Shown here in pieces: positions 1 to 9,100 of a stretch of 64,000 bases of DNA (the stretch's first letter is position 1; every line of letters begins with the position of its first letter). The notes beneath the pieces are model-generated. The model was not told where the DNA came from. It did no database searches and saw nothing but the letters and a program-made list of their open reading frames with translations. The stretch covers positions 1 to 64,000 of the forward strand of contig CAZHGD010000005.1 of NCBI GenBank assembly GCA_964531735.1, in the 5' to 3' direction. The stretch comes from CAZHGD01 sp964531735. Lineage in GTDB: Bacteria > Armatimonadota > UBA10988. The translations under genes and the position numbers were made by a program.

Positions 1-1836
1 CTGGCCACCGTGCTGCCGCGGCCGGGTCCGCTGGTGGCGCCCGGCCGGCTGCCGGTCCCGTTCGACCCGCTCCCGGTGCGCCTGCCGTGCGACCTGGACG
101 CCGGGCTGGTGGAGCTGGGCCGGCTGGTGCTGCTGCTGCTGGCGCTGAGCGTGGGGGCCCGGACGCCGCGACGGTGGCTGCTGGCCGGTCTGGCCGGTGG
201 CGTGGTGGCGGTGGCGCTACGCGGCTGGCAGGAGTACCTGCCGCAGCTCCGCCTCGGCGGGGCCGACTGGCGCGTGTTCGGCGGCTTCGTCAACCCGAAT
301 CTGCTGGCGGCCTACCTGGTGGTGGCCCTGCCGGTGCTGTTGGCGACCGCGGCGCTGGCCACCGAGGATGCGGCGCCGGCGCAGTGGCTGGCCCGCCAGC
401 AGGTGGCGCGGCCCGGGCTGAAGCTGCGCGTGCTGGCCATCGCCGCGGCCGTACTGGCGGCGGGTGTGCTGGCGCTGACGCGTTCGCGGGGCGGTTTGGC
501 CGGCCTGGTCGTGGCGGCGCTCGCCTGCGGTCTGGGCCTGCTGCGCGCGGGCCGGCCGAAGCTGGCGGCGCGCCTGCTCGTCGGCGCCGTGCTGGTGGTG
601 CTGCTGATCGGCCTGGGTCCGCTGCGCTCCCGTCTGACGGCCGGCGCGGGCATGGCGCACTCGAAGGACTTCCGCGTCCTGACCTGGGCGGGCACGCTCG
701 ACCTCTGCCGTGACTACCCGGTGTTCGGCGTCGGCCTGGGAGCCTGGCCGGCGGTGTACCCGCTGTACGCGCGGGCCGGCTTCACGCAGCACGCGCACAG
801 CGGCTACCTGCAGACGCTGGCCGAGAGCGGCGTGCTCGGCCTCGCGGCGCATCTCTGGCTACTCGGCGCGCTGGCGGTGGCGGGCTGGCGGGCGCTCGAC
901 GAGCCCCGGCGGCGGCCGCTGGGCCTGGCCCTGCTGGCTGCGGTCAGCGGGTTCGCCGTCCACAGCGCGGTGGACAATGGCTGGTACGTGCCGGCCGTGC
1001 CACTGGTGCTGGTGCTGCTCGGCGCGTCGCTGGGCGAGCCGCGCTCGCCGGCGGCAACGCGCCGGTGGCCGCTGGTGGCCGCGGCCGTGGTGCTGTGTGG
1101 CTACACCGGACTGATGTGGCGTTCCGAGGCCGCGCGGGCGGAGGCGAAGGAGGCGGCGGCCAGCGGCGCGCTGGCCTCGGCGCGCGAGGGCCTGCGCCAG
1201 AGCCGCTCCTGGGCCCCCTGGCGCGCGGTGGTCGAGGAGGACCTGGCCGGTGTCGAGGGCGCCGCCGGTGACCTGGCCGCTACCGACCGGGCCTACCGTG
1301 AAGCGGTGCGGCGTCGCCCGACCAGCGCGCGCACCAGCTACCGCTGGGCCGCGCACTTGGCCACCCAGGGCTTGCTGGACCGCGCCATCGCCTGTTCGGC
1401 CCGTTCGGTGGCGTTGGCGCCGATGCACCTGCAGGCCTGGCTGCAACTCGGCCGGCTGCTGGAACAAGCGAACCGCCCCGACGAGGCCCGGCGAGTCTAC
1501 GCGCGACTGGACGAGTTGGCCTGCTCGCCGGCGCTGGCCGAGGCCGATCCGATCAAGGATGTCCAGCTCGAGCCGGTCCACGCCTACGGTCTGATGCGGC
1601 TCGGCGATCTGTCGGCGGCGGCCGGCGACCCGGCGCGCGCGCGCGACGCCTACACGCGCGCCCTGCCCCAGTTCGCCAAGTACCTGGACGCCTGCCGCCA
1701 GACCGAGGCCTACCTGGCCGATCTACCGGCTGAGGATCGCCTGCGCATGATGGAGACGCGCGGCCTGCACGCCACCGAGCGCCGGCAGGTGGAACAGTTG
1801 GTGCGCCGCGCCGAGGAGCAACTGGCCAGACCGTAG
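1..1836 (+). CDS. O-antigen ligase/Wzy-type polymerase with C-terminal TPR (5' truncated)
   Basis: The reading frame is open from base 1, so the gene begins upstream; the GTG at base 10 need not be its start. The visible part starts late in the membrane region. It carries the hallmarks of the Wzy_C/O-antigen ligase family: GGFVNPNLLAAYL near bases 270-320, LTRSRGGLAGL near 475-505, then GVGLGAWPAVYPLYAR followed by QHAHSGYLQTLAESGVLGL near 725-840, the conserved periplasmic loop. Further hydrophobic segments run to about base 1100. The last 200 residues are helical with TPR-like repeats (about 1240-1810). The family joins lipid-linked glycans at the periplasmic face of the inner membrane; substrate cannot be told. 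The next gene follows after 18 bases and is probably cotranscribed. Confidence 0.85.
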   Translation: MATVLPRPGPLVAPGRLPVPFDPLPVRLPCDLDAGLVELGRLVLLLLALSVGARTPRRWLLAGLAGGVVAVALRGWQEYLPQLRLGGADWRVFGGFVNPNLLAAYLVVALPVLLATAALATEDAAPAQWLARQQVARPGLKLRVLAIAAAVLAAGVLALTRSRGGLAGLVVAALACGLGLLRAGRPKLAARLLVGAVLVVLLIGLGPLRSRLTAGAGMAHSKDFRVLTWAGTLDLCRDYPVFGVGLGAWPAVYPLYARAGFTQHAHSGYLQTLAESGVLGLAAHLWLLGALAVAGWRALDEPRRRPLGLALLAAVSGFAVHSAVDNGWYVPAVPLVLVLLGASLGEPRSPAATRRWPLVAAAVVLCGYTGLMWRSEAARAEAKEAAASGALASAREGLRQSRSWAPWRAVVEEDLAGVEGAAGDLAATDRAYREAVRRRPTSARTSYRWAAHLATQGLLDRAIACSARSVALAPMHLQAWLQLGRLLEQANRPDEARRVYARLDELACSPALAEADPIKDVQLEPVHAYGLMRLGDLSAAAGDPARARDAYTRALPQFAKYLDACRQTEAYLADLPAEDRLRMMETRGLHATERRQVEQLVRRAEEQLARP

Positions 1837-1854
1837 GCTGGCGAGGAGCAACAC

Positions 1855-2418
1855 ATGACCGCCCAGATCAACGACCGCGTCTTCTTCCGCGAGGTGGCGT
1901 ACGAACTGGTTGGCTTCGACGGTCAGGGCCTGTTCGACCCGGCCGACCTCGGGCTGTGTGTCCGGCCGCTCCACACGGCCTGTTGGCGCGGCTTCTACTG
2001 CACCTACGAGGTGGTCGACGACCAGTTCCGCCTGCGTGACGCGCATCTCGGGCTGAGCGCCGCCGAGTATCCCGATGGCTTCCCGAGCCTCTTCGGCGTC
2101 GCGCCGAGCCCGCCGGGACAGTACGAGTCTGCCGCCATCTACCTGGACGTGGGCCACGTCGTGCCCTACACCGGCCGCCTGTTGCTGGGCCACGGCTTCA
2201 TCAGCTCGCTGTACGTCCACATGGGCTTCCACCCGGCGTGGAAGTACCGGCAGGTGTGCTTGCTCGAGCTAGAGGGCGGTCGCCTGGTGAACTGGGAAGA
2301 CCGCAGTCAGCAGGCCGCCGCAGACCGACACCGGCACCTCACCGAGGACGAGCCGCGGACGGACCTGCTGTCCTGGGTCGAGAGCACCTTCGAGCGCAAC
2401 GTCGATCCGGACGACTGA
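1855..2418 (+). CDS. conserved-looking protein of unknown function
   Basis: A 187-residue soluble protein with no signal peptide or membrane segment. The ATG is preceded by GAGGAG with 6-7 bases spacing, 18 bases after the polymerase stop, so the two probably share a transcript. Features that look conserved are WRGFYCTYEV, where a beta strand crosses a YCTYE segment, and VPYTGRLLLGHGFISSLYVHMGFHP, with paired YTG and VHMGF motifs. The protein ends in an acidic tail. I recall anonymous bacterial proteins of similar size with the YTG...YVHMGF pattern but know no function for them. I assign no activity. Being next to a polymerase gene is weak evidence of a link to surface glycans. Confidence 0.7.
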   Translation: MTAQINDRVFFREVAYELVGFDGQGLFDPADLGLCVRPLHTACWRGFYCTYEVVDDQFRLRDAHLGLSAAEYPDGFPSLFGVAPSPPGQYESAAIYLDVGHVVPYTGRLLLGHGFISSLYVHMGFHPAWKYRQVCLLELEGGRLVNWEDRSQQAAADRHRHLTEDEPRTDLLSWVESTFERNVDPDD

Positions 2419-2430
2419 TCGCTGGTACGC

Positions 2431-3756
2431 TCATTCGGCCTCGAGCAACGTCCCGTCGCCTGGTTGCAGCGTGATGGTCACCGCGTTGTCGGTGCCGCGT
2501 TGCAGCACCTGGCCGGTGCGCAGGTCGCGCAGGTTGTGCGGCTTGAGCAGGTAGACGCGCAGCGTCTGCGGCCGCTCGGTGTCGTCGTTGACCAGTACAC
2601 TCACCGTCCGCTTCAACGCGGCGTTGTGCAGGCCGCCGAGCCAGCCGGGCGCGGCCACTTCGCCAAAGGGCGGCTCGACCGGCACGGCGCCGGCGAGCAA
2701 CTGCTGCAACGGTTCCAGCGCGGCGAACGCTTCGCCCACGGCGGTGTACTGTGGCGTGCTCGAACCGTCGGGCCGCACCAGCGCGCCGGAGTTGCCCAGG
2801 GGCACCTCCTGCTTCACCGCCAGGCTGGGCGGGAAGGCCGGGCCGACGTACGGCTTCGCGGTGGGTGAGTCGGTGGGCGACGGCGAGTAGAGGAACCAGA
2901 AGAAGCCGCGCACACCGGCGCCGATCGCGCTCCACACCTGCCAGCGGCTCTCGCCCACGGTGGGCACGCGCCAGTGCAGGATGCTGCCCGGCAGCATGAC
3001 CATCTCGCCTTTGGCGTCATAGCGCCAGGGACCCCAGACGTCGGTGAAGCTCTGCGGCATCAGCCACGGCGTGCGGCCGGCCTTCTGTGCCGCCTGTGCG
3101 GCGATCTGGGCGTGGCGCCGGTACCAGTTGCGCGAGACGGGTGGCGTGTTGGGCCCGTTCGGATTGCCGGCGGCGAAGAACGGGTAGACGTCGGTACACA
3201 CGGCGCCGAAGCCGGTCTGCTCGGCGAACGTGGGCGAATCGGGCCACATGGTCACCACCACCGTCGGCTGGGTGGCGCCCCATTCGTGGAACTTGCGCCG
3301 GAACGTCTCCATCTCGCCGACGATCTGCTTCGTCGGCTCATCACACAGCGCCCAGGCGAGGATGGCCGGCGAATCGCCCGCCGCGGCGATGGCCCGTTTG
3401 GACTCCTTCTCCAGGTAGGCCCAGTTGTTGCGCCGCCAGTCGATGTTGTAGTGCAACTCGCCCAGCGCCGGGACCAGCTTCATGCGGCGGGCGGCCAGGC
3501 GGTCGGCCAGCGGGCGCAGGTCGGGTATGCCCAGGTTGACCGCCCAAACGCTGTCGACATGGTGTGCGCGCAAGTCGTCCAGGCACCGCTCGACGTAGGC
3601 CCACTTGTCCAGGCCGTTGCGTTTGGCCAGGCCGTCAACGCGCTCCCAGGCCCAGTAGACGCCGCGCGGAAAGGTGCCGTTGAGGCTGGGCGGCTCGGCG
3701 CCGGCGGCCAGCAACGGCAGTCCCAGGAGCAGCAACAGGCAGCAGGACTGACGCAT
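2431..3756 (-). CDS. secreted TIM-barrel glycoside hydrolase-like protein
   Basis: A 441-residue protein with a classic signal peptide (MRQSCCLLLLLGLPLLAAGA). The mature part reads as a (beta/alpha)8 barrel. GVYWAWERVD opens it, alternating strands include VDSVWAVNL, MKLVPALGELHYN and AILAWALCDEPT, and a C-terminal beta-sandwich has RTVSVLVNDDT and an LLKPHNLRDLRTGQV segment. The DEPT motif at the end of a strand resembles the acid residue position of GH2/GH42-type barrels, but no family can be assigned. The protein is probably periplasmic or extracellular and acts on polysaccharide. It lies 39 bases downstream of the Gfo/Idh/MocA gene on the same strand, which suggests one operon. Its stop is 12 bases from the stop of the convergent gene at 1855-2418. 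Confidence 0.72.
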   Translation of the reverse strand: MRQSCCLLLLLGLPLLAAGAEPPSLNGTFPRGVYWAWERVDGLAKRNGLDKWAYVERCLDDLRAHHVDSVWAVNLGIPDLRPLADRLAARRMKLVPALGELHYNIDWRRNNWAYLEKESKRAIAAAGDSPAILAWALCDEPTKQIVGEMETFRRKFHEWGATQPTVVVTMWPDSPTFAEQTGFGAVCTDVYPFFAAGNPNGPNTPPVSRNWYRRHAQIAAQAAQKAGRTPWLMPQSFTDVWGPWRYDAKGEMVMLPGSILHWRVPTVGESRWQVWSAIGAGVRGFFWFLYSPSPTDSPTAKPYVGPAFPPSLAVKQEVPLGNSGALVRPDGSSTPQYTAVGEAFAALEPLQQLLAGAVPVEPPFGEVAAPGWLGGLHNAALKRTVSVLVNDDTERPQTLRVYLLKPHNLRDLRTGQVLQRGTDNAVTITLQPGDGTLLEAE

Positions 3757-3795
3757 CAGTGGTCTCCTCGGCCGTCGTGTGCCAGATGGGCTGGT

Positions 3796-5085
3796 CTACA
3801 CGGGCAGCGACCAGGGCGCGCGGTACGGTGGCCGCAGCAAGCGGTTCGCGGCCTCGTCACCGACGAACTGCGCACGCTCGGCGTCCCAGGTCAGCTTGCG
3901 GCCGGTGCGAAAGGCGATGACACCCAGGTGGAGCGGCGTGGTCAGCGCGAAGGCATGGGCGATGTTGCTCTCGGGCTGCTCGCGCGTCCGCACGCAGTCG
4001 ATGAAGTGCCGCTGGTGACCCGGTGAGCGCGGTAGCGTCTCGGGCACGTCGGGCAGGTCGGAGACCACCTTGCCGTCGAGGAAGATGACCCGCGAGCCGT
4101 AGTCGCAGACCAGTGACCCGCGGTCGCCTTCGAACTGCGCGCCGATGCCGCGCCCGGCAGCGCCGGGCACGTTCGGGGCGTCGCTGCTCCAGTGGATGGT
4201 CAGGTTGTCGAACGTGTAGGTGGCGCGGATGTCGCGGGGCGTCTCGGCGATGCCGTCGTGCGGCACCGTGCCGCCGGCCACCACGGTCCGCACCGGACCC
4301 GGCTCCAGCGCCCACCAGACGACATCGGCGATGTGGCACCAGAAGTCGCCATAGACACCGCTGGAGTAGTCCCAGAAGTAGCGGAACGTGCCGTGAGCGC
4401 GCGCCGGGTTGTACTGGTGCCAGGGCGCCGGCCCGAGCCACATCTCCCAGTCGAGGGTCGGCGGCGGCGCGCCGTCGGGCGGATAGCCCATGCCGGGCGT
4501 GCCGCCGGTCTTCCACAGGCGGACCGTGTGAATGCGACCCAGCGCGCCCGAGCGGACCAGCTCCACCACGCGGTGGTAGTTGTCACCGGCGTGGATCTGC
4601 GTGCCGAGCTGGAACACGCGCCCGTAGCGGCGAGCCAGCGAGAGCATCGCTTCGGCCTCGCCATAGGTGCGTGACAGCGGCTTCTCGCCGTAGACGTCCT
4701 TGCCGGCCTGGAAGGCCAGCAGCGCCACCAGCGCATGCCAGTGGTCCGGCGTGGCACAGGTGATCACGTCGATGTCGGGCCGGTCGAGCACCTCGCGGAA
4801 GTCGCGATAGCCCTTGACGTGGCCCTGCGGCCGCAGTTGCTTGACGCGCGCCACGGTGGCATCCAGCCGCGTCTGGTCGACGTCGCAGATGGCGGCGATG
4901 TCGGTATCGGGCAGACCGGCGAACCAGCCCACGTGGGCGTTGCCCATGCCACCGACGCCGATATGGGCCACGGTGACGCGGTCGTTGGCGGCCACCGAGC
5001 GGCGGCGCGTCGCCAGGGCCGCGCCGGCGGCCAGGCCCCAGCGCAGCAGATCACGACGGTTCAGCGAGCGGTCTCGAGCATCCAT
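3796..5085 (-). CDS. Tat-exported Gfo/Idh/MocA family oxidoreductase
   Basis: A 429-residue NAD(P)-dependent sugar or cyclitol dehydrogenase of the Gfo/Idh/MocA family. The N-terminus carries a twin-arginine signal (NRRDLLRWG, arginines 10 and 11, then a hydrophobic stretch and a basic segment). The Rossmann motif IGVGGMGNA is at residues 42-50, and the family's EKP catalytic triplet is at 134-136 (GEKPLSR). A second-domain HxxR-type region includes QIHAGDNYHRVVELV, and tryptophan-rich loops follow (DYSSGVYGDFWCHIADVVWWAL). Secreted members such as glucose-fructose oxidoreductase fold with cofactor before Tat export, so this one probably works in the periplasm. It lies between a pilin-like gene 57 bases upstream and a secreted barrel protein 39 bases downstream, all on the minus strand. 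The RBS is weak (GTGAGA). Confidence 0.9.
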   Translation of the reverse strand: MDARDRSLNRRDLLRWGLAAGAALATRRRSVAANDRVTVAHIGVGGMGNAHVGWFAGLPDTDIAAICDVDQTRLDATVARVKQLRPQGHVKGYRDFREVLDRPDIDVITCATPDHWHALVALLAFQAGKDVYGEKPLSRTYGEAEAMLSLARRYGRVFQLGTQIHAGDNYHRVVELVRSGALGRIHTVRLWKTGGTPGMGYPPDGAPPPTLDWEMWLGPAPWHQYNPARAHGTFRYFWDYSSGVYGDFWCHIADVVWWALEPGPVRTVVAGGTVPHDGIAETPRDIRATYTFDNLTIHWSSDAPNVPGAAGRGIGAQFEGDRGSLVCDYGSRVIFLDGKVVSDLPDVPETLPRSPGHQRHFIDCVRTREQPESNIAHAFALTTPLHLGVIAFRTGRKLTWDAERAQFVGDEAANRLLRPPYRAPWSLPV

Positions 5086-5142
5086 CCGGCGGTCTCACAT
5101 CCGCCGGGTGGGCTTCGCGATGACTCGACGGCCTCCTCTAGG

Positions 5143-5709
5143 CTACGGCCGCTGCCACTTGGCGTGCCCGTCGAGGTAGAGGCAGTTGGCCCCGTCGTTG
5201 TGCCGATAGGACGGCGCGCGGCAGGTGGCCCCAGACTGCGAGAGCACCGACCACTGGGTCGGGAAGACGTTGAGCATGCCGCCATCGCAATCGGTCATCG
5301 TCAGCGTGCCAGCGGGCTGGTCGAAGCTGGCCATCGCGGTGCTGTTGCCGCAACAACCAGAGAACGGGTTGCGGGGCAGCGAGTAGCCCGGGTTCTGGGC
5401 GGTGTTGCTGGGGCAGATGACGATCTGCTGGTTCTTGATGTACGGCTGCAGGACGGTCTGCCAGATGGCGCAGCCGTAGGTCCAGGGACCGGAGCCGGCA
5501 TAGCAGGGCTGCTGCTTGAGGTACTTCTCGTCGTAGTCCTGGGCGTACTGCATCAGGGACACACCGAGCTGCTTGGCATTGCTCTGGCAGCTCGATTGCC
5601 GCGCCTTCTCGCGGGCTTTGGCGAAGACCGGGAACAGGATCGCCGCCAGAATGGCGATGATGGCGATCACAACGAGCAACTCGATCAGGGTGAACGCGCG
5701 CCGCTGCAT
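5143..5709 (-). CDS. type IV pilin-like/type II secretion pseudopilin, H-x9-DG type (copy 1)
   Basis: A 188-residue protein starting MQRRAFTLIELLVVIA. It has a prepilin peptidase site (R-A before FTLIE, glutamate +5 present), one hydrophobic N-terminal helix, then the block LFPVFAKAREKARQSSC. The globular domain has several cysteines (PCYAGSGPW, PFSGCCGN, GATC) and ends with RHNDGANCLYLDGHAKW, the H-x9-DG motif associated with prepilin-type proteins of Planctomycetes and relatives. I chose the ATG at 5709 because GGAGG lies 5 bases upstream; the ATG at 5721 sits inside that RBS. The longer open frame to 6318 is not coding. The protein is assembled at the inner membrane into a pilus or pseudopilus; the partner machinery is not in the window. 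Confidence 0.88.
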   Translation of the reverse strand: MQRRAFTLIELLVVIAIIAILAAILFPVFAKAREKARQSSCQSNAKQLGVSLMQYAQDYDEKYLKQQPCYAGSGPWTYGCAIWQTVLQPYIKNQQIVICPSNTAQNPGYSLPRNPFSGCCGNSTAMASFDQPAGTLTMTDCDGGMLNVFPTQWSVLSQSGATCRAPSYRHNDGANCLYLDGHAKWQRP

Positions 5710-5861
5710 CTGTGCCTCCATGGCCCAGCGGTCCCTGCGGCGACAGCGTCTGACGCCTCCGGCGGCGACCCGGGCCCACCGGCGGTCTTCTGCTGCTACC
5801 GAGACGCGCCGCGCGCCGAACAGTTCAGTCGCGCGGTCCGACCGCCTGGCGCGGGCACGCG

Positions 5862-5891
5862 TTGACCGAACCGCCGGCCCGGCGGTATAGT
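5862..5891 (+). promoter_or_regulatory. sigma-70-type promoter for the 5915 gene
   Basis: TTGACC at 5862-5867 and TATAGT at 5886-5891 are separated by 18 bases. Expected transcription start is near 5898, leaving a short leader before the ATG at 5915. The TTG at 5891, the other possible start for that gene, is part of the -10 element and would not be transcribed. Confidence 0.6.
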
Positions 5892-5914
5892 TGGGGCCAC
5901 ACGGAACCGCGGAC

Positions 5915-6145
5915 ATGGCTCTCTTGCGCGCAATCTGGCAGGCGATCAGCAAAGCTCTGATGGCCTTTGGGCACTTCATGTCCTCGTACGTGGTCACCCC
6001 GGTGCTGTACTTCGTCGTGATGGCGCCGTTCGCGCCGTTCGCCCGTCGCGGCGACCCGCTGCGCGTGAGCGCGCAGGCCGGGCCGCAGTGGCATCCCCGC
6101 GCGACCGCGACCGATGACCTGGAGAGCGCGGCGCGAATGCACTGA
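5915..6145 (+). CDS. small membrane protein of unknown function
   Basis: A 76-residue protein. It has an amphipathic N-terminal helix, a membrane segment at about residues 18-38 (FMSSYVVTPVLYFVVMAPFA), a basic cytoplasmic boundary RRGDPLR, and a C-terminal tail with WHPR and an acidic DDLE before an RMH end. This layout, one or two short hydrophobic helices then R(x)GDPL and W-x-P-R, resembles small anonymous proteins I have seen next to glycan and carbamoyltransferase genes, but I cannot name a family. The ATG at 5915 is chosen because the alternative upstream TTG overlaps the promoter -10 box. The giant secreted protein gene begins 54 bases downstream, so the two may share the promoter at 5862. 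Confidence 0.6.
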   Translation: MALLRAIWQAISKALMAFGHFMSSYVVTPVLYFVVMAPFAPFARRGDPLRVSAQAGPQWHPRATATDDLESAARMH

Positions 6146-6199
6146 GCCGCGCGGCAGGAATCGTCCTGCGCACCGCCAAGCTCGTGGGCGGAGTCGCCC

Positions 6200-9100
6200 A
6201 TGCGCAAGCTCGTCATCGCGGTCTGCCTGTTGCTCACCCCGGCCCTGGCCGAGCCCTTGCGGGTCTCGGGACACAACCTCGACGTCAGTGTCTCCGAGCG
6301 CGGTGAGTTGGCGGTCACGCATCGCCTGACCGGCCGGACCTACCGGACGACCGTGCCGCCGGCACCGCCGACCTTGACCATTCCGCAGGCCGCGCAGTCA
6401 CCGGTGATCGATGGTGACCTCGGCGAATGGGCCGCCGTACCGGCCGTGCCGATCGGGTCCGACATGGTCTCCGAGCGCATCGGCGAGGGCTCCGCTCCGG
6501 TCTGCGCCGCCGAAGCCCGGTGGCTGTGGGACGCCGACCACCTGTACGTGGCCATCACGGTCAAGGACGCGCGCCTGGTCTTCCCGAGTGCCGCCACGTT
6601 GCGTTGGTGGGACTATGACTCCGCTGAGGTCTGGCTGGGCGGCACGCAGGTCGGCTTCAGCGTCACCCCGGCCGGTTGCCTGGCCAGCCGCGTCAGTGAG
6701 CCGGCGGCGGGCTGTCGCGTGGCGATGAGGCAGGCGCGCCTCCAGCGCACCAGCAACGTGCTGCCCTGTGCCGATGGCGCGCCGGCGGCGCCGCGCGGGT
6801 ACACCATCGAGGCGGCGGTGCCCTGGCGGCTGATGGCGCAGCCGCCGGCGGTGGCCGTGGGGGCGCAGGTGCCGGTGGCCGTGGGCGTCAACGATGCCGG
6901 CGCCACAGGCAAGCGCGAGGCGCAGATCTACTACCCGCGCACTTGGCGGCATTCCTCGCCCGAGACCTTTGCCCTGGCGACGCTGGGCGACGTTCGTGGG
7001 CAGGTGCCGGGCGGCGCGAAGCCGGTGGCGCCGGTGGTCAGCAACCTGCGTCGCGTGCCGCGTGGCGTCTCGTTCCGGCGCCTGCTGTCGTCGCCGCGTG
7101 GCCAGATGGTGCAGGCCGAGGTGCAGGTCACCACGGCGCGCGACGCCGACGCCATCGAGTTGACCGTCGACGTGCCCGACCGCACGGTGCCGTTCCAGGC
7201 CAGCGCGTTCCCCGGCCCGCTCGCGGCCGACCTGGAGCAAGGGCGAATCTGCTACGCGCCATACATGGACGGCATCGACCTGCCGCAGGACAGCCCGAAG
7301 ATCCACCGCTGGGGGCTGGGACCGGCGCACGATCTGCCCTTTGTCGGCCTCTACGACGCGGCCAAGGGCGATGGCTACCTGCTCATCGCCGAGACGCCGC
7401 ACGACGCGCAGTTCGTCTTCCAGCCGGCCTCCGCGAAGCCGGGCGACAAGCGCCTGGTGCCGCAGATCAACTGGCTGCCCGAACTGGGCAAGTTCGGCTA
7501 CACGCGCAAGGCCCGCATCGAGTTCGTGGCCGCGGGCGGCTATGTGGCCATGGCGCGGCGCTACCGGGCGCTGGCGCGCCGGCAGGGCTACGTGAAGACG
7601 CTGCTGGAAAAGCAGCGCGAGCGCCCGCAGTTGGCGCGCCTGGGTGGTTCACCCGACGTCTGGGCCGGCGACCTGAGCTGGGCGCGCGAAGCGCACGCCC
7701 GCGGCATGGAGCAGTGCCTGCTCAACTACACGGCCAGTCGCGCCAACATGCAGGCGGTCAACGACCTCGGCTGGCTGACCAGCCGCTACGACAACTACGC
7801 CGACCTGCTGGAGGAGAAGGACCCGGCCAAGTGGGACGCCGTCAAGGGCTCGCTCGATATGTGCTACGTCCTGCCCGACGGCAAGCTCATGCTCGGCTGG
7901 CTGACCTGGGACAAGAAGATGCAGTACTACGAGCGGTCCTCGGCCACGGCCGAGGCCGCCGCTCGCAACTACATGCCCAAGGACCTGGAGCAGCACCCGT
8001 ACCTGGCCCGCTTCCTCGACGTCACCACCGCCTCGGGGCTCTACGAGGACTACCATCCGCAGCGGACGTTCGGCCGCCGTCAGGATGTCGAGCACCGGTT
8101 GGCGCTGTTCCGCTACACGAACAGCCTGAAGCTGGTCACCGGCGGCGAGCACGGCCGGTTCTGGGCCGTGCCGACCATGGACTACTTCGAAGGCATGATG
8201 TCGGGCAACGTGTACTTCTCGTGGCCGGCGGGGCACCTGCTGCGGCCGGAGAAGGGCCGCGAGGGCATCAGCCAGGACTACTACACCTACGGCCTCGGCG
8301 GCGAGTACCGCGTGCCGTTGTTCGAGTTGGTCTTCCACGACTGCGTGGTCAACTACTGGTACTGGGGCGACAGCACCGACTTCCTGCACCCGCTGGACCC
8401 CAAGATCACCGATCGCAAGGACGCGCTGAACGTGCTCTACGGCACGCCGCCGATGTACTGGATCAACAAGAGCGGCTTCGGGCGCGACCCGGAGGCCGGC
8501 TGGCCGCGGCTGATGCAGAGCTATCGCCACACCTGCCGCTGGCACCGTGAAGTGGTCAACCAGGAGATGACCAACCACGAGTACCTGACGCCGGACAAGC
8601 TGGTCCAGCGGACGACCTTCAGCGGCGGCTTCCAGGCGGTGGCCAACCTGGCGACGGAGAACCGGACCGTCACGGTCGCCGGCCGCGAGGTGGTCCTGCC
8701 GCCGGACGGATTCGTGGCCACCGGACCCGACTTCGTGCTGGAGCGGCGGGTGCTGGACGGCCGCACTGTCACCCGCATCCGGTCGGCGCAGTACGCGTTC
8801 GTCGACGGCGGCGGCCGGCCGGTGAGCGTGCCGGGCCTGTCGTCCAGCGGTCAGGCGACGGTGCTCGTCACCGCCGCCGAACGGCTGCGGGTCGCGGCGC
8901 ACAGCGCGGCCGCGGAACTGAATCCGGCGGCGCTGGTGCCCGGCTGGGACCTCGGCGGCATGCGGCTGTTCCGGCTCGACACGGGCGGCCAGCGCGTGCA
9001 AGCGCTGCCGCTGGTGGTACGCGACGGGCGCGTCAGCCTGCTGGCCACTAAGGACGTGCTGGAACTGGCCACCGGCCGCGAAACGCGCCTGGCCGACCTG

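Noticed and set aside
5891..5914. TTG start giving an 84-residue version of the small membrane protein
   Set aside because: The TTG is part of the -10 box TATAGT, so it would not be transcribed; ATG 5915 is preferred.
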